Shown here: piece after piece, positions 44,664 to 52,963 of the stretch
Position numbering within the stretch: the stretch's first letter is position 1
Layout of the letters: every line of letters starts with the position of its first letter
Assembly (NCBI RefSeq): GCF_903819435.1
Contig: NZ_CAIJDP010000088.1
Span: 124,001-188,000 of the forward strand
Length of the DNA stretch: 64,000 bases
Direction: 5' to 3'
From: Flavobacterium salmonis
GTDB lineage: Bacteria > Bacteroidota > Bacteroidia > Flavobacteriales > Flavobacteriaceae
Translations under genes and position numbers: made by a program
The notes under the pieces: generated by a model
The model's input: only the letters and a program-made list of their open reading frames with translations
Told to the model about the DNA's origin: nothing
The model's database searches: none

Positions 44664-45116
44664 TTATATTGTTACAGCCTCTCCTCCAGCAGCTTCAATA
44701 GCAGCTTTCGCAGTAGCAGTAAATTTGTGAGCAGTTACTTTTAATTTTGCTTTCAATTCTCCTCTACCTAAAATCTTAACGATTTCATTTTTGGTAGCCA
44801 GACGGTTTGCTACGAAATCTGTCATAGAAACAGAATCAGTGATCACACCATTGTCTACTAACAATTGAAGCGTATCTAAATTAACACCTTCGTATTCTTT
44901 ACGATTAATGTTTGTGAAACCAAACTTAGGCACACGTCTTTGAAGTGGCATTTGCCCTCCTTCAAAACCAATCTTTTTAGAATAACCAGAACGAGATTTT
45001 GCTCCTTTGTGTCCTCTTGCAGAAGTACCACCTTTTCCAGAACCTTCTCCTCTACCTAATCTTTTATTTTGATTGTGTGTTGACCCTTCAGCTGGTTGTA
45101 AGTTACTTAAATTCAT
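44664..45116 (-). CDS. rplO: 50S ribosomal protein L15
   Basis: This 150-residue protein has the glycine-rich N-terminus KRLGRGEGSGKGGTSARGHK and the signature GFEGGQMPLQRRVPKFGF near residues 50-67. It lies 11 bases after rpmD and before secY, the usual spc order. Confidence 0.98.
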   Translation of the reverse strand: MNLSNLQPAEGSTHNQNKRLGRGEGSGKGGTSARGHKGAKSRSGYSKKIGFEGGQMPLQRRVPKFGFTNINRKEYEGVNLDTLQLLVDNGVITDSVSMTDFVANRLATKNEIVKILGRGELKAKLKVTAHKFTATAKAAIEAAGGEAVTI

Positions 45117-45127
45117 AACAGTATTTG

Positions 45128-45310
45128 TTATTTAGCTTCTTCAACAGAAACTAAGTGTTTAACTTTGTTTATCATCCCAAGGATAGCAGGGTTTGAATCA
45201 TGCTCTACAACTTGTCCCATTTTACGTAGACCCAAAGCTTCTAAACCTCTCTTTTGAGAAAGAGGACAGTTGATTTTGCTTCGTACTTGTTTTACTAATA
45301 ATTTAGCCAT
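45128..45310 (-). CDS. rpmD: 50S ribosomal protein L30
   Basis: This 60-residue protein begins with LLVKQVRSKINCPLSQKRGL and has the family pattern ALGLRKMGQVVEHDSNPAIL. It lies between rpsE and rplO with 12- and 11-base gaps. Confidence 0.97.
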   Translation of the reverse strand: MAKLLVKQVRSKINCPLSQKRGLEALGLRKMGQVVEHDSNPAILGMINKVKHLVSVEEAK

Positions 45311-45322
45311 AATTTCCTTGAA

Positions 45323-45844
45323 TTAACCTTTAAAAACTTTTTCTAAAGAAACACCTCTTTGTTTTGCAACAGTATAAGCGCTTCTCATTTGCAATAAAGC
45401 ATCAAAAGTTGCTTTAACCACGTTATGAGGATTTGATGATCCTTGAGATTTAGACAATACATCGTGAATACCTACTGATTCAAGAACTGAACGAACAGCT
45501 CCACCAGCAATAACTCCTGTACCATGAGAAGCAGGAATTAAAAATACACGTGCACCTCCAAATTTACCTTTTTGTTCGTGAGGAACAGATTGACCGTTCA
45601 AAGGAATTTTTACTAAATTTTTCTTAGCATCTTCTACTGCTTTTGCAATTGCTTCAGAAACGTCTTTAGATTTTCCTAATCCATGACCAACTACTCCGTT
45701 TTCATCACCTACAACTACAATAGCAGAAAAACCGAAAGCTCTACCTCCTTTTGTAACTTTAGTAACACGATTAACACTTACCAGACGATCTTTAAGTTCA
45801 AGACCACTTGGTTTTACCAATTCTACATTTTTGTATTTAGACAT
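45323..45844 (-). CDS. rpsE: 30S ribosomal protein S5
   Basis: This 173-residue protein has the double-stranded RNA-binding N-domain LVSVNRVTKVTKGGRAFGFSAIVVVGDENGVVGHGLGK near residues 22-59, the site that affects decoding fidelity, and the C-terminal VIAGGAVRSVLESVGIHDVL. It lies 6 bases after rplR. Confidence 0.98.
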   Translation of the reverse strand: MSKYKNVELVKPSGLELKDRLVSVNRVTKVTKGGRAFGFSAIVVVGDENGVVGHGLGKSKDVSEAIAKAVEDAKKNLVKIPLNGQSVPHEQKGKFGGARVFLIPASHGTGVIAGGAVRSVLESVGIHDVLSKSQGSSNPHNVVKATFDALLQMRSAYTVAKQRGVSLEKVFKG

Positions 45845-45850
45845 AATATA

Positions 45851-46201
45851 TTAGAATTTAAGTCCAGCCGCTCTTGCGCCTTCTGCTAATGATTTAATAC
45901 GACCGTGATATAAATATCCACCTCTATCAAAAGTGATGGTATCAATCCCGGCTTTTAACGCTTTTTCAGCAACTAGTTTTCCAACTGCAGCAGCTACTTC
46001 AACGTTAGTACCTTTTCCTATTTCTTTTTCTCTTGAAGATGCAGCTAAAATAGTAACTCCATTCACATCATCAATAAGTTGAGCGTAAATTTCTTTGTTA
46101 CTTCTAAATACAGATAATCTTGGGTTAGCAGCAGTACCACTAATCGATTTTCTAATTCTGAATCTAATTCTCTGTCTTCTATCAGATTTTGTTAATGACA
46201 T
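45851..46201 (-). CDS. rplR: 50S ribosomal protein L18
   Basis: This 116-residue 5S rRNA-binding protein has a basic N-terminus (RRQRIRFRIRKSISGTAANP) and RLSVFRSNKEIYAQLIDD near residues 28-45, ending in the typical FDRGGYLYHGRIKSLAEGAR. It lies between rplF and rpsE. Confidence 0.97.
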   Translation of the reverse strand: MSLTKSDRRQRIRFRIRKSISGTAANPRLSVFRSNKEIYAQLIDDVNGVTILAASSREKEIGKGTNVEVAAAVGKLVAEKALKAGIDTITFDRGGYLYHGRIKSLAEGARAAGLKF

Positions 46202-46212
46202 AATCTTATTTT

Positions 46213-46755
46213 TTAAGCTGATTTACCTGCTTTTCTTCTTAATACTTCACCTACAAATTTAACACCTTTTCCTTTGTATGGCTCAGGCTTACGGAAACCT
46301 CTGATTTTCGCAGCAACCTGACCTAAAAGTTGTTTATCAAATGATGTTAATTTTACAATAGGGTTTTTACCTTTTTCAGATATTGTTTCTACCACTACTT
46401 CCGGAGCAACTTCTAAAACAATATTGTGAGAATATCCAAGAGCTAAATCTAATTTTTGACCTTGGTTTGAAGCTCTGTAACCAACTCCAACTAATTCAAG
46501 TTCTTTTGTAAAACCTTCAGATACACCAACAATCATATTACTGATTAAAGATCTGTATAATCCATGTTTTGCTCTTTGGTCTTTATGATCAGACGATCTT
46601 TCTACTAAAGCATGATCGCCTTCAACTGTTACAGTTACGTCCGAAAACTCCTGAGTTAGTTGACCTTTTTTTCCTTTTACTGTAATAATACCGTCTTTAA
46701 CTTCTACAGTTACTCCAGCAGGGATTACAATTGGGCTTTTACCTATTCTTGACAT
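46213..46755 (-). CDS. rplF: 50S ribosomal protein L6
   Basis: This 180-residue two-domain protein begins MSRIGKSPIVIPAGVTVEVK and ends with the signature IRGFRKPEPYKGKGVKFVGE followed by a basic tail. It binds 23S rRNA near the sarcin-ricin loop. It follows rpsH by 18 bases. Confidence 0.98.
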   Translation of the reverse strand: MSRIGKSPIVIPAGVTVEVKDGIITVKGKKGQLTQEFSDVTVTVEGDHALVERSSDHKDQRAKHGLYRSLISNMIVGVSEGFTKELELVGVGYRASNQGQKLDLALGYSHNIVLEVAPEVVVETISEKGKNPIVKLTSFDKQLLGQVAAKIRGFRKPEPYKGKGVKFVGEVLRRKAGKSA

Positions 46756-46773
46756 CTTATTTAGTCTTTAAAA

Positions 46774-47172
46774 TTAGTATACGTAACAAATTACTTCACC
46801 ACCTACATTTAATTGCTTAGCTTGTTTTCCTGTCATCAAACCTTTTGATGTAGAAACAATAGCAATCCCTAATCCGTTAAGGATTCTTGGTAATTTGGCA
46901 GCACCTGCGTATTTACGTAAACCAGGTTTACTAATTCTTTGGATATCTTTAATTACAGGCTCTTTAGTATCTTTATCATACTTTAAAGCAATTTTGATTG
47001 AACCCTGAACAGTGTTGTCCTCAAATTTGTAACTTAAGATATAACCTTGATCAAATAAGATCTTAGTTATTTCTTTTTTTAGATTAGAAGCTGGAATTTC
47101 TACAACTTTGTGGTTTGCAGCCACAGCGTTACGAACTCTAGTCAAATAATCTGCAATAGGATCTGTATACAT
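46774..47172 (-). CDS. rpsH: 30S ribosomal protein S8
   Basis: This 132-residue primary 16S rRNA-binding protein begins MYTDPIADYLTRVRNAVAAN and has the C-terminal signature ISTSKGLMTGKQAKQLNVGGE-like region (IVSTSKGLMTGKQA). It lies 105 bases after rpsN, whereas its neighbours are tightly packed. That gap contains a promoter match and a perfect hairpin. S8 represses the spc operon in E. coli, which makes the hairpin a natural candidate for control. Confidence 0.98.
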   Translation of the reverse strand: MYTDPIADYLTRVRNAVAANHKVVEIPASNLKKEITKILFDQGYILSYKFEDNTVQGSIKIALKYDKDTKEPVIKDIQRISKPGLRKYAGAAKLPRILNGLGIAIVSTSKGLMTGKQAKQLNVGGEVICYVY

Positions 47173-47196
47173 ATGTATTTGATTGCGATTATGGTT

Positions 47197-47220
47197 TTCG
47201 GGAGATACTCATCTCCCGAA
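47197..47220 (-). promoter_or_regulatory. Perfect 10-bp hairpin in the rpsH leader
   Basis: Positions 47197-47206 and 47211-47220 are perfect complements around a 4-base loop. Neither side carries a T-run, so it does not look like an intrinsic terminator. It lies about 25 bases after the predicted start of the promoter at 47254-47284 and 25 bases before the rpsH ATG. It may be a binding site for a ribosomal protein or a stabilising 5' structure. Confidence 0.5.
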
Positions 47221-47253
47221 CCTTTAATCAATTAAAATTATTTTTTTGGTTTG

Positions 47254-47284
47254 CAAAAGTACAAACTAATTATGAGATTACCAA
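47254..47284 (-). promoter_or_regulatory. Internal promoter ahead of rpsH
   Basis: On the minus strand TTG (47284-47282) lies in the last codons of rpsN; after 20 bases comes TACTTTTG (47261-47254) followed by C. This fully matches the phylum consensus and is identical in its -7 element to the rplC promoter. It would let the second half of the spc cluster be transcribed independently. Confidence 0.65.
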
Positions 47285-47547
47285 GATGCTTTTTTTACAC
47301 CTGGAATTAATCCATTATTAGCCATTTCACGGAAAGTTACACGTGAAATACCGAATTGACGGATATAACCTCTTGGTCTGCCTGTTAATTTACAACGATT
47401 ATGCAAACGAACTGGTGAAGCATTTTTAGGTAATTTTTGTAAGCCTTCATAATCTCCAGCTTTCAATAAAGCTTTTCTTTTTTCAGCGTACTTAGCTACC
47501 GTTTTTTCTCTTTTCACCTCACGGGCTTTCATTGATTCTTTAGCCAT
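47278..47547 (-). CDS. rpsN: 30S ribosomal protein S14 (zinc-free, long form)
   Basis: This 89-residue protein begins MAKESMKAREVKREKTVAKY and has RLHNRCKLTGRPRGYIRQFGISRVTFREMA near residues 48-77. It lacks the CxxC pairs of the short zinc form. It is three bases after rplE. Confidence 0.97.
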   Translation of the reverse strand: MAKESMKAREVKREKTVAKYAEKRKALLKAGDYEGLQKLPKNASPVRLHNRCKLTGRPRGYIRQFGISRVTFREMANNGLIPGVKKASW

Positions 47548-47550
47548 GTC

Positions 47551-48102
47551 TTAATTCTTTTTAAAAGGTAATCCTAATTCAGCCAATAATGACTTTGCCT
47601 CTTTGTCTGTTTTTGCAGTAGTAACAAAAGTAATATCCATTCCTGAAATTTTGTTTACTTTGTCAATATCAATTTCTGGGAAAATGATTTGCTCTAAAAC
47701 TCCAAGATTGTAATTGCCTCTTCCGTCAAATCCTGTAGCTTTGATACCACTAAAATCTCTAACGCGTGGTAAAGCAGAAGTAATAAGTCTATCTAAAAAC
47801 TCATACATTCTCTCACCACGTAAAGTAACTTTTGCTCCAATAGGCATCCCTTTTCTCAATTTAAAAGACGCAACGTCTTTCTTTGAAATTGTAGATACTG
47901 CTTTTTGTCCAGTGATCTTTGTTAACTCATCAACCGCATAGTCAATAAGTTTTTTATCAGATACAGCTGCACCAACTCCACGGCTCAAAACGATTTTTTC
48001 AAGTTTTGGAACTTGCATCACGTTTGTATATCCGAATTCCTCTTTAAGAGCAGAGATTACTCTACTCTTATATTCTTCTTTTAGTCTAGGTGTATATGCC
48101 AT
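47551..48102 (-). CDS. rplE: 50S ribosomal protein L5
   Basis: This 183-residue 5S rRNA-binding protein has the signature VPKLEKIVLSRGVGAAVSDK near residue 31 and MPIGAKVTLRGERMYEFLDRL near 89. IFPEIDIDKVNKISGMDITF near the C-terminus completes the family pattern. It follows rplX by two bases. Confidence 0.98.
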   Translation of the reverse strand: MAYTPRLKEEYKSRVISALKEEFGYTNVMQVPKLEKIVLSRGVGAAVSDKKLIDYAVDELTKITGQKAVSTISKKDVASFKLRKGMPIGAKVTLRGERMYEFLDRLITSALPRVRDFSGIKATGFDGRGNYNLGVLEQIIFPEIDIDKVNKISGMDITFVTTAKTDKEAKSLLAELGLPFKKN

Positions 48103-48104
48103 TA

Positions 48105-48419
48105 CTATAGTACTTGATTAGATTTTTTTGAAAATCTTACTTTCTTATCTCCTTCTACTCTAATACCAACTCTAGTTGTTTCCTTAGTTTTAGGATCAAT
48201 TAGTGAAATGTTAGATATTTGTATAGAAGCTTCTTTCTTAACGATACCACCTTGAGGGTTTTTAGCACTTGGTTTTGTATGTTTCGAAACCATGTTTACA
48301 CCTTCAACTATCGCTTTATTTTTCTCACGGTAAACACGTAAAACTTTACCTTCAGCACCTTTATGGTCTCCAGCAATAACTCTTACGATATCTCCTGATT
48401 TTATTTTTAGCTTTATCAT
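48105..48419 (-). CDS. rplX: 50S ribosomal protein L24
   Basis: This 104-residue KOW-domain protein initiates assembly of the large subunit. KIKSGDIVRVIAGDHKGAEG (residues 5-24) is the KOW motif; VNMVSKHTKPSAKNPQGGIV follows near 40-60. It lies 11 bases after rplN. Confidence 0.98.
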   Translation of the reverse strand: MIKLKIKSGDIVRVIAGDHKGAEGKVLRVYREKNKAIVEGVNMVSKHTKPSAKNPQGGIVKKEASIQISNISLIDPKTKETTRVGIRVEGDKKVRFSKKSNQVL

Positions 48420-48430
48420 CTTAAAACGAA

Positions 48431-48799
48431 TTAAAGCACTTCTGGTGCTAATGATACAATTTTCATGAATTGTTTTTCACGAAGTTCTCTTGCTACCGGA
48501 CCAAAAACACGTGTTCCTCTCATTTCCCCTGCAGCGTTCAAAAGAACACAAGCATTATCATCGAAACGGATATAAGAACCATCAGCTCTTCTCACTTCTT
48601 TTTTGGTACGTACAACAACTGCAGTTGAAACAGCTCCTTTTTTAACGTTACCGTTAGGAGTTGCATCTTTAATAGATACTACAATCTTGTCACCAACAGA
48701 GGCATACCTTCTTTTGGTACCTCCTAAAACACGGATAGTTAAAACTTCTTTTGCTCCCGTGTTATCTGCTACTTTTAGTCTTGATTCCTGTTGTACCAT
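48431..48799 (-). CDS. rplN: 50S ribosomal protein L14
   Basis: This 122-residue protein begins MVQQESRLKVADNTGAKEVL and has the signature RADGSYIRFDDNACVLLN near residues 74-91, with RGTRVFGPVARELRE after. It lies two bases after rpsQ. Confidence 0.98.
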   Translation of the reverse strand: MVQQESRLKVADNTGAKEVLTIRVLGGTKRRYASVGDKIVVSIKDATPNGNVKKGAVSTAVVVRTKKEVRRADGSYIRFDDNACVLLNAAGEMRGTRVFGPVARELREKQFMKIVSLAPEVL

Positions 48800-48801
48800 A
48801 A

Positions 48802-49062
48802 TTATTTAGCTCTTTCTAAGATTTCAACTAATCTCCAACATTTTGTTTTACTTAAAGGACGCGTTTCGCTAATTCTTACAGTATCTCCAATGTTACAGTC
48901 GTTTGTTTCGTCGTGTGCAACGTATTTCTTTGTTTTCAACACGAACTTACCGTATAATGGGTGTTTTACTTTTCTTACTTCAGCAATAACAATAGATTTA
49001 TCCATTTTATTTGAAGTAACAACACCTATTCTTTCTTTTCTTAAATTTCTTTTTTCTTCCAT
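48802..49062 (-). CDS. rpsQ: 30S ribosomal protein S17
   Basis: This 86-residue OB-fold protein begins MEEKRNLRKERIGVVTSNKM and has HPLYGKFVLKTKKYVAHDE near residues 34-52, then IGDTVRISETRPLSKTK, the S17 signature. It lies 17 bases after rpmC. Confidence 0.97.
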   Translation of the reverse strand: MEEKRNLRKERIGVVTSNKMDKSIVIAEVRKVKHPLYGKFVLKTKKYVAHDETNDCNIGDTVRISETRPLSKTKCWRLVEILERAK

Positions 49063-49079
49063 CTTTCAGCAGAATACAA

Positions 49080-49271
49080 TTATTGTAACTCTCTTTTAGT
49101 TAGCTCTGTAGCCAATCTTGCAACTGTTCTTCTTACACTTCTGATTTGAAGTGGGTTCTCAATTGGAGAAATAGCGTGGGCCATTTTTAGGTCAGCATAT
49201 ATCTTCTTAGTTTGACTAAGTTTTTCTTGCAACTCCGCTGCAGAAAGATCTTTTATTTCTGATTGTTTCAT
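49080..49271 (-). CDS. rpmC: 50S ribosomal protein L29
   Basis: This 63-residue protein begins MKQSEIKDLSAAELQEKLSQ from the ATG at 49271. An in-frame ATG at 49307 would overlap the end of rplP by 23 bases and add twelve residues not found in L29, so the shorter start is preferred. IENPLQIRSVRRTVARLATEL is the family C-terminal signature. L29 lies near the nascent-chain exit. Confidence 0.94.
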   Translation of the reverse strand: MKQSEIKDLSAAELQEKLSQTKKIYADLKMAHAISPIENPLQIRSVRRTVARLATELTKRELQ

Positions 49272-49284
49272 AATATAATATAAA

Positions 49285-49710
49285 TTATGCTTCGAAATCT
49301 CTAGCAACGACGAACTTAGTTTTTACTGGAAGCTTTTGAGCTGCAAGACGTAACGCCTCTTTTGCAACTGACAAAGGAACTCCTCCAACTTCAAACATAA
49401 TTCTTCCGGGTTTAACAACGGCAGCCCAATATTCAACGGCACCTTTACCTTTACCCATACGTACCTCAAGAGGTTTCTTAGTAATTGGTTTGTCTGGAAA
49501 TATTTTGATCCATAATTGTCCTTCTCTCTTCATGAAACGAGTTGCAGCAATACGTGCAGCTTCGATTTGACGAGACGTTAAGAACATTCCATCTTCATGT
49601 ACAGATTTAATACCAAACATTCCATTAGAAAGTTCATGCCCTCTTTGAGAGTTACCTTTCATTTTACCTTTCTGTACCTTACGGTATTTTGTTCTTTTAG
49701 GCTGTAACAT
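49285..49710 (-). CDS. rplP: 50S ribosomal protein L16
   Basis: This 141-residue protein begins MLQPKRTKYRKVQKGKMKGN and has the signatures WIKIFPDKPITKKPLEVRMGKGKG near residues 67-90 and PGRIMFEVGGV near 101. It organises the A-site region of 23S rRNA. It follows rpsC by 19 bases. Confidence 0.98.
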   Translation of the reverse strand: MLQPKRTKYRKVQKGKMKGNSQRGHELSNGMFGIKSVHEDGMFLTSRQIEAARIAATRFMKREGQLWIKIFPDKPITKKPLEVRMGKGKGAVEYWAAVVKPGRIMFEVGGVPLSVAKEALRLAAQKLPVKTKFVVARDFEA

Positions 49711-49729
49711 TTTTCTTTAGTTTAAAAAT

Positions 49730-50491
49730 TTACTTTCTTTTACGAGCGTCTGGTTTTCCACCTTTATTAAAAGGTTTTCTGTCTCCTCTCGGAGAATCAC
49801 CACCTTTACCACCACCAGTTCCGGATTGTTTTTTATCCATTCCTGCAAGTGGGGAAAGATCTCTCTTTCCATAAACTTCACCTTTCATGATCCATACTTT
49901 GATACCCATTCTACCGTAAGTAGTGTGAGCTTCAGCCAAAGCATAATCAATATCAGCTCTGAAAGTTGATAGAGGAATTCTACCTTCTTTGAAACCTTCT
50001 GAACGCGCCATCTCTGCACCATTCAAACGACCAGAAATCAAAACCTTGATACCTTCAGCGTTCATACGCATAGAAGCAGCAATAGCCATTTTGATTGCAC
50101 GTCTGTAAGAAATACGGCTTTCGATTTGACGAGCGATGCTTGTCGCCACAAGATAAGCATCTAACTCAGGTCTTTTAATTTCAAAGATGTTGATTTGAAC
50201 CTCTTTGTCAGTAACTTTCTTAAGTTCTTCTTTCAACTTGTCTACCTCTTGTCCGCCTTTTCCGATAATGATACCAGGTCTTGCAGTAGTGATAGTAACG
50301 GTTACAAGTTTCAAAGTTCTCTCGATGATTACTTTAGATACACTAGCTTTTGATAAACGAGCGTGGATATACTTTCTGATTTTGTGATCTTCGGCAAGTT
50401 TATCACCGTAATCATTTCCACCATACCAGTTTGAGTCCCACCCTCTGATGATACCAAGTCTATTTCCAATTGGATTTGTCTTTTGTCCCAT
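49730..50491 (-). CDS. rpsC: 30S ribosomal protein S3 with glycine/lysine-rich C-terminal tail
   Basis: This 253-residue protein begins MGQKTNPIGNRLGIIRGWDS and has a KH domain with the loop IIIGKGGQEVDKLKEEL near residues 75-91. The S3 signature GLNGAEMARSE-like GRLNGAEMARSEGFKEGRIPL is near 154. The last 35 residues (after SPLAGMDKKQ) are a low-complexity Gly/Lys/Asp-rich tail. It lies five bases after rplV. Confidence 0.97.
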   Translation of the reverse strand: MGQKTNPIGNRLGIIRGWDSNWYGGNDYGDKLAEDHKIRKYIHARLSKASVSKVIIERTLKLVTVTITTARPGIIIGKGGQEVDKLKEELKKVTDKEVQINIFEIKRPELDAYLVATSIARQIESRISYRRAIKMAIAASMRMNAEGIKVLISGRLNGAEMARSEGFKEGRIPLSTFRADIDYALAEAHTTYGRMGIKVWIMKGEVYGKRDLSPLAGMDKKQSGTGGGKGGDSPRGDRKPFNKGGKPDARKRK

Positions 50492-50496
50492 GCTGC

Positions 50497-50910
50497 TTAA
50501 GAATTGCTTTGTGTGTTATTGATAGCTCCAAGCACGATTGTTACGTGGTTAGAACGTTTTCTTATTCTGTGTGCACGACCTTGTGGAGCTGGACGAAGTC
50601 TTTTTAACATCATTCCACCATCTACCCTGATCTCTTTAACAAATAATCCAGCTTCTTCTAAATTACCTTCACTATTTTTTTGCTCCCAGTTGTTGATTGC
50701 AGATAATAATAGTTTCTCTAATTTTCTCGAAGCCTCTTTAGAACTGAATCTTAAGATGTTAAGTGCTCTTTCTACCTTCTGACCTCTTACCAAGTCCGCT
50801 ACTAAGCGCATTTTTCTAGGTGAAGTAGGGCAGTTATTCAATTTTGCGAAAGCAATAGACTTATTAGCCTCTTTTCTCGCATCTGCTGTTTCTCTTTTAC
50901 GAACTCCCAT
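50497..50910 (-). CDS. rplV: 50S ribosomal protein L22
   Basis: This 137-residue protein has the signature CPTSPRKMRLVADLVRGQKV near residues 27-46 and the hairpin tip region KRLRPAPQGRAHRIRKRSNHVTIVL near 104-128, which reaches into the nascent-peptide tunnel. About 20 basic N-terminal residues precede the core. It lies six bases after rpsS. Confidence 0.97.
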   Translation of the reverse strand: MGVRKRETADARKEANKSIAFAKLNNCPTSPRKMRLVADLVRGQKVERALNILRFSSKEASRKLEKLLLSAINNWEQKNSEGNLEEAGLFVKEIRVDGGMMLKRLRPAPQGRAHRIRKRSNHVTIVLGAINNTQSNS

Positions 50911-50916
50911 TGCTTC

Positions 50917-51195
50917 TTATTTTTTACCTTTATTTTTTGCTCCAGCATGACCTCTAAAAGATCTAGTTGGTGAAAACTCTCCTAATTTGTGACCTACCAT
51001 GTTTTCTGTTACGTAAACTGGTACAAATTGACGACCGTTATGAACTGCGATAGTCTGTCCAACGAAATCCGGAGTAATCATAGAAGCTCTAGACCAAGTC
51101 TTTACTACACTATTTTTACCACTTTCTACGTTTTCCTGAACTTTCTTGTCTAACTTATAATGAACGAAAGGTCCTTTTTTTAATGAACGTGCCAT
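50917..51195 (-). CDS. rpsS: 30S ribosomal protein S19
   Basis: This 92-residue 30S head protein begins MARSLKKGPFVHYKLDKKVQ and has the signature VGHKLGEFSPTRSFRGHAG near residues 67-85. It lies six bases after rplB. Confidence 0.98.
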   Translation of the reverse strand: MARSLKKGPFVHYKLDKKVQENVESGKNSVVKTWSRASMITPDFVGQTIAVHNGRQFVPVYVTENMVGHKLGEFSPTRSFRGHAGAKNKGKK

Positions 51196-51201
51196 ATCTT
51201 A

Positions 51202-52026
51202 TTATTTCTTTCTACGTTCTACGATATACTTGTTACTCGGGTTTTTCTTAGAACGAGTTCTATAACCTTTTGCTGGTATTCCATTTCTTGAACGTGGATG
51301 TCCACCAGAAGAACGTCCTTCTCCACCACCCATCGGGTGATCAACAGGGTTCATTGCAACAGGTCTTGTTCTAGGTCTTCTTCCTAACCATCTTGTTCTA
51401 CCAGCTTTTCCTGATACAACTAATTGGTGGTCTGAATTAGAAACAGCTCCAATTGTAGCCGAACAAGTTAACAAGATCAATCTTGTTTCACCAGATGGCA
51501 TTTTAATTGTAGCATATTTTCCGTCTCTTGCCATTAACTGAGCAAATGTACCAGCTGAACGAGCGATTACCGCTCCCTGACCTGGACGTAACTCAATACA
51601 AGAGATTACAGTTCCTAAAGGAATTCTGCTTAAAGGTAATGTATTACCAATTTCAGGTTGAGATTCAGGGCCAGAAACTAATTTCTGACCAACTTTCAAT
51701 CCGTTTTGTGCAATTACATAAGTTTTCTCACCATCAGCATAAGCTAATAAAGCGATAAATGCAGTACGATTTGGATCATATTCGATTGATTTCACTGTAG
51801 CCGGAATTCCTTCTTTTGTACGTTTGAAATCAATAATACGATATCTCTGCTTGTGACCACCACCCGTATAACGCATGGTCATCTTTCCTTGACTATTTCT
51901 ACCTCCAGAGTTTTTTATCGGCGCTATCAAAGAGCGTTCCGGCTTATCAGTTGTAATGGCGTCATAACCATTCACAACTCTAAATCGCTGACCTGGGGTA
52001 ATAGGTTTTAATTTTCTTACTGACAT
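51202..52026 (-). CDS. rplB: 50S ribosomal protein L2
   Basis: This 274-residue protein is needed for subunit joining and peptidyl transfer. GRNSQGKMTMRYTGGGHKQR is near residues 42-61, and the signature VDHPMGGGEGRSSGGHPRSR near 227-246 includes the conserved histidine. It lies nine bases after rplW. Confidence 0.98.
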   Translation of the reverse strand: MSVRKLKPITPGQRFRVVNGYDAITTDKPERSLIAPIKNSGGRNSQGKMTMRYTGGGHKQRYRIIDFKRTKEGIPATVKSIEYDPNRTAFIALLAYADGEKTYVIAQNGLKVGQKLVSGPESQPEIGNTLPLSRIPLGTVISCIELRPGQGAVIARSAGTFAQLMARDGKYATIKMPSGETRLILLTCSATIGAVSNSDHQLVVSGKAGRTRWLGRRPRTRPVAMNPVDHPMGGGEGRSSGGHPRSRNGIPAKGYRTRSKKNPSNKYIVERRKK

Positions 52027-52035
52027 TTTTCTATC

Positions 52036-52326
52036 TTAGATATTGTTGTAAAAATCAATTGTTTCTCCTTCTTGTACTTGAACAATTGCTTTTTTAATTG
52101 CATTTGTCTTTCCACTGATTAAACCACTTTTAGTGTATTTTGTAGTTCTGTCCGGTCTTACGTTCATCGTGTTAACTGAAACGATAGTTACTCCATAAGC
52201 AGCTTCAACAGCTTTCTTAATTTGAACTTTGTTTGCTTTTTTATCAACAACGAATCCGAAGCGATTTAAAACTTCACTTTCTTTGGTTACTTTTTCCGTT
52301 ACTATAGGTCTGATAATGATGCTCAT
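52036..52326 (-). CDS. rplW: 50S ribosomal protein L23
   Basis: This 96-residue protein begins MSIIIRPIVTEKVTKESEVL and has FVVDKKANKVQIKKAVEAAYGV near residues 25-46. It sits at the tunnel exit, where trigger factor and SRP dock. It lies seven bases after rplD. Confidence 0.97.
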   Translation of the reverse strand: MSIIIRPIVTEKVTKESEVLNRFGFVVDKKANKVQIKKAVEAAYGVTIVSVNTMNVRPDRTTKYTKSGLISGKTNAIKKAIVQVQEGETIDFYNNI

Positions 52327-52333
52327 ATTCCTA

Positions 52334-52963
52334 TTATTTACTTAAATTTTCTTCAATTAACTCTAAAGAACCTTCTAAAAGCACTAAATTATTAGCGTTT
52401 AATATTGCGTAAGTGCTTAATTCAGAGCTAGTTACGACGTTTGAAGCCTTTAAATTACGTGACGACAAATATACATTTTTATTCGACTCACCCAATACAA
52501 ATAGAGATTTTTTATTTTCTAACCCTAAAGCTTTCAAAACGTTAATGAAATTTTTAGTGTTTGGCGCCTCAAAATTAAAGTCTTCAAGAACGATAACATT
52601 TGACTCTTTTGCCTTGATAGAGAAAGCAGATTTTCTCGCCAATCTTTTCAAGCCTTTATTCAATTTAAATGAATAACTTCTTGGTCTTGGCCCAAAAATT
52701 GTTCCACCACCTTTAAACAATGGATTCTTGATACTTCCCGCACGAGCTGTACCAGTTCCTTTTTGTTTTTTAATCTTACGTGTACTTCCTGTCACTTCAG
52801 CTCTTTCTTTAGCTTTGTGAGTTCCTTGTCTTTGATTAGCAAGATATTGCTTAACATCAAGGTATACAGCGTGATTGTTTGGTTCAATTGCGAATACTGA
52901 ATCAGAAAGTTGAACTTTTCTTCCAGTATCTTTTCCGTTGAAATCTAATACTTTTACTTCCAT
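52334..52963 (-). CDS. rplD: 50S ribosomal protein L4
   Basis: This 209-residue protein has the loop that lines the peptide tunnel: HKAKERAEVTGSTRKIKKQK, then GTGTARAGSIKNPLFKGGGT near residues 48-90. In E. coli L4 represses the S10 operon. Its start overlaps the rplC stop by one base (TAATG at 52963). Confidence 0.97.
   Translation of the reverse strand: MEVKVLDFNGKDTGRKVQLSDSVFAIEPNNHAVYLDVKQYLANQRQGTHKAKERAEVTGSTRKIKKQKGTGTARAGSIKNPLFKGGGTIFGPRPRSYSFKLNKGLKRLARKSAFSIKAKESNVIVLEDFNFEAPNTKNFINVLKALGLENKKSLFVLGESNKNVYLSSRNLKASNVVTSSELSTYAILNANNLVLLEGSLELIEENLSK

Noticed and set aside
49272..49307. Longer N-terminus for L29
   Set aside because: The extra twelve residues are not in the family and overlap rplP; the ATG at 49271 fits L29.
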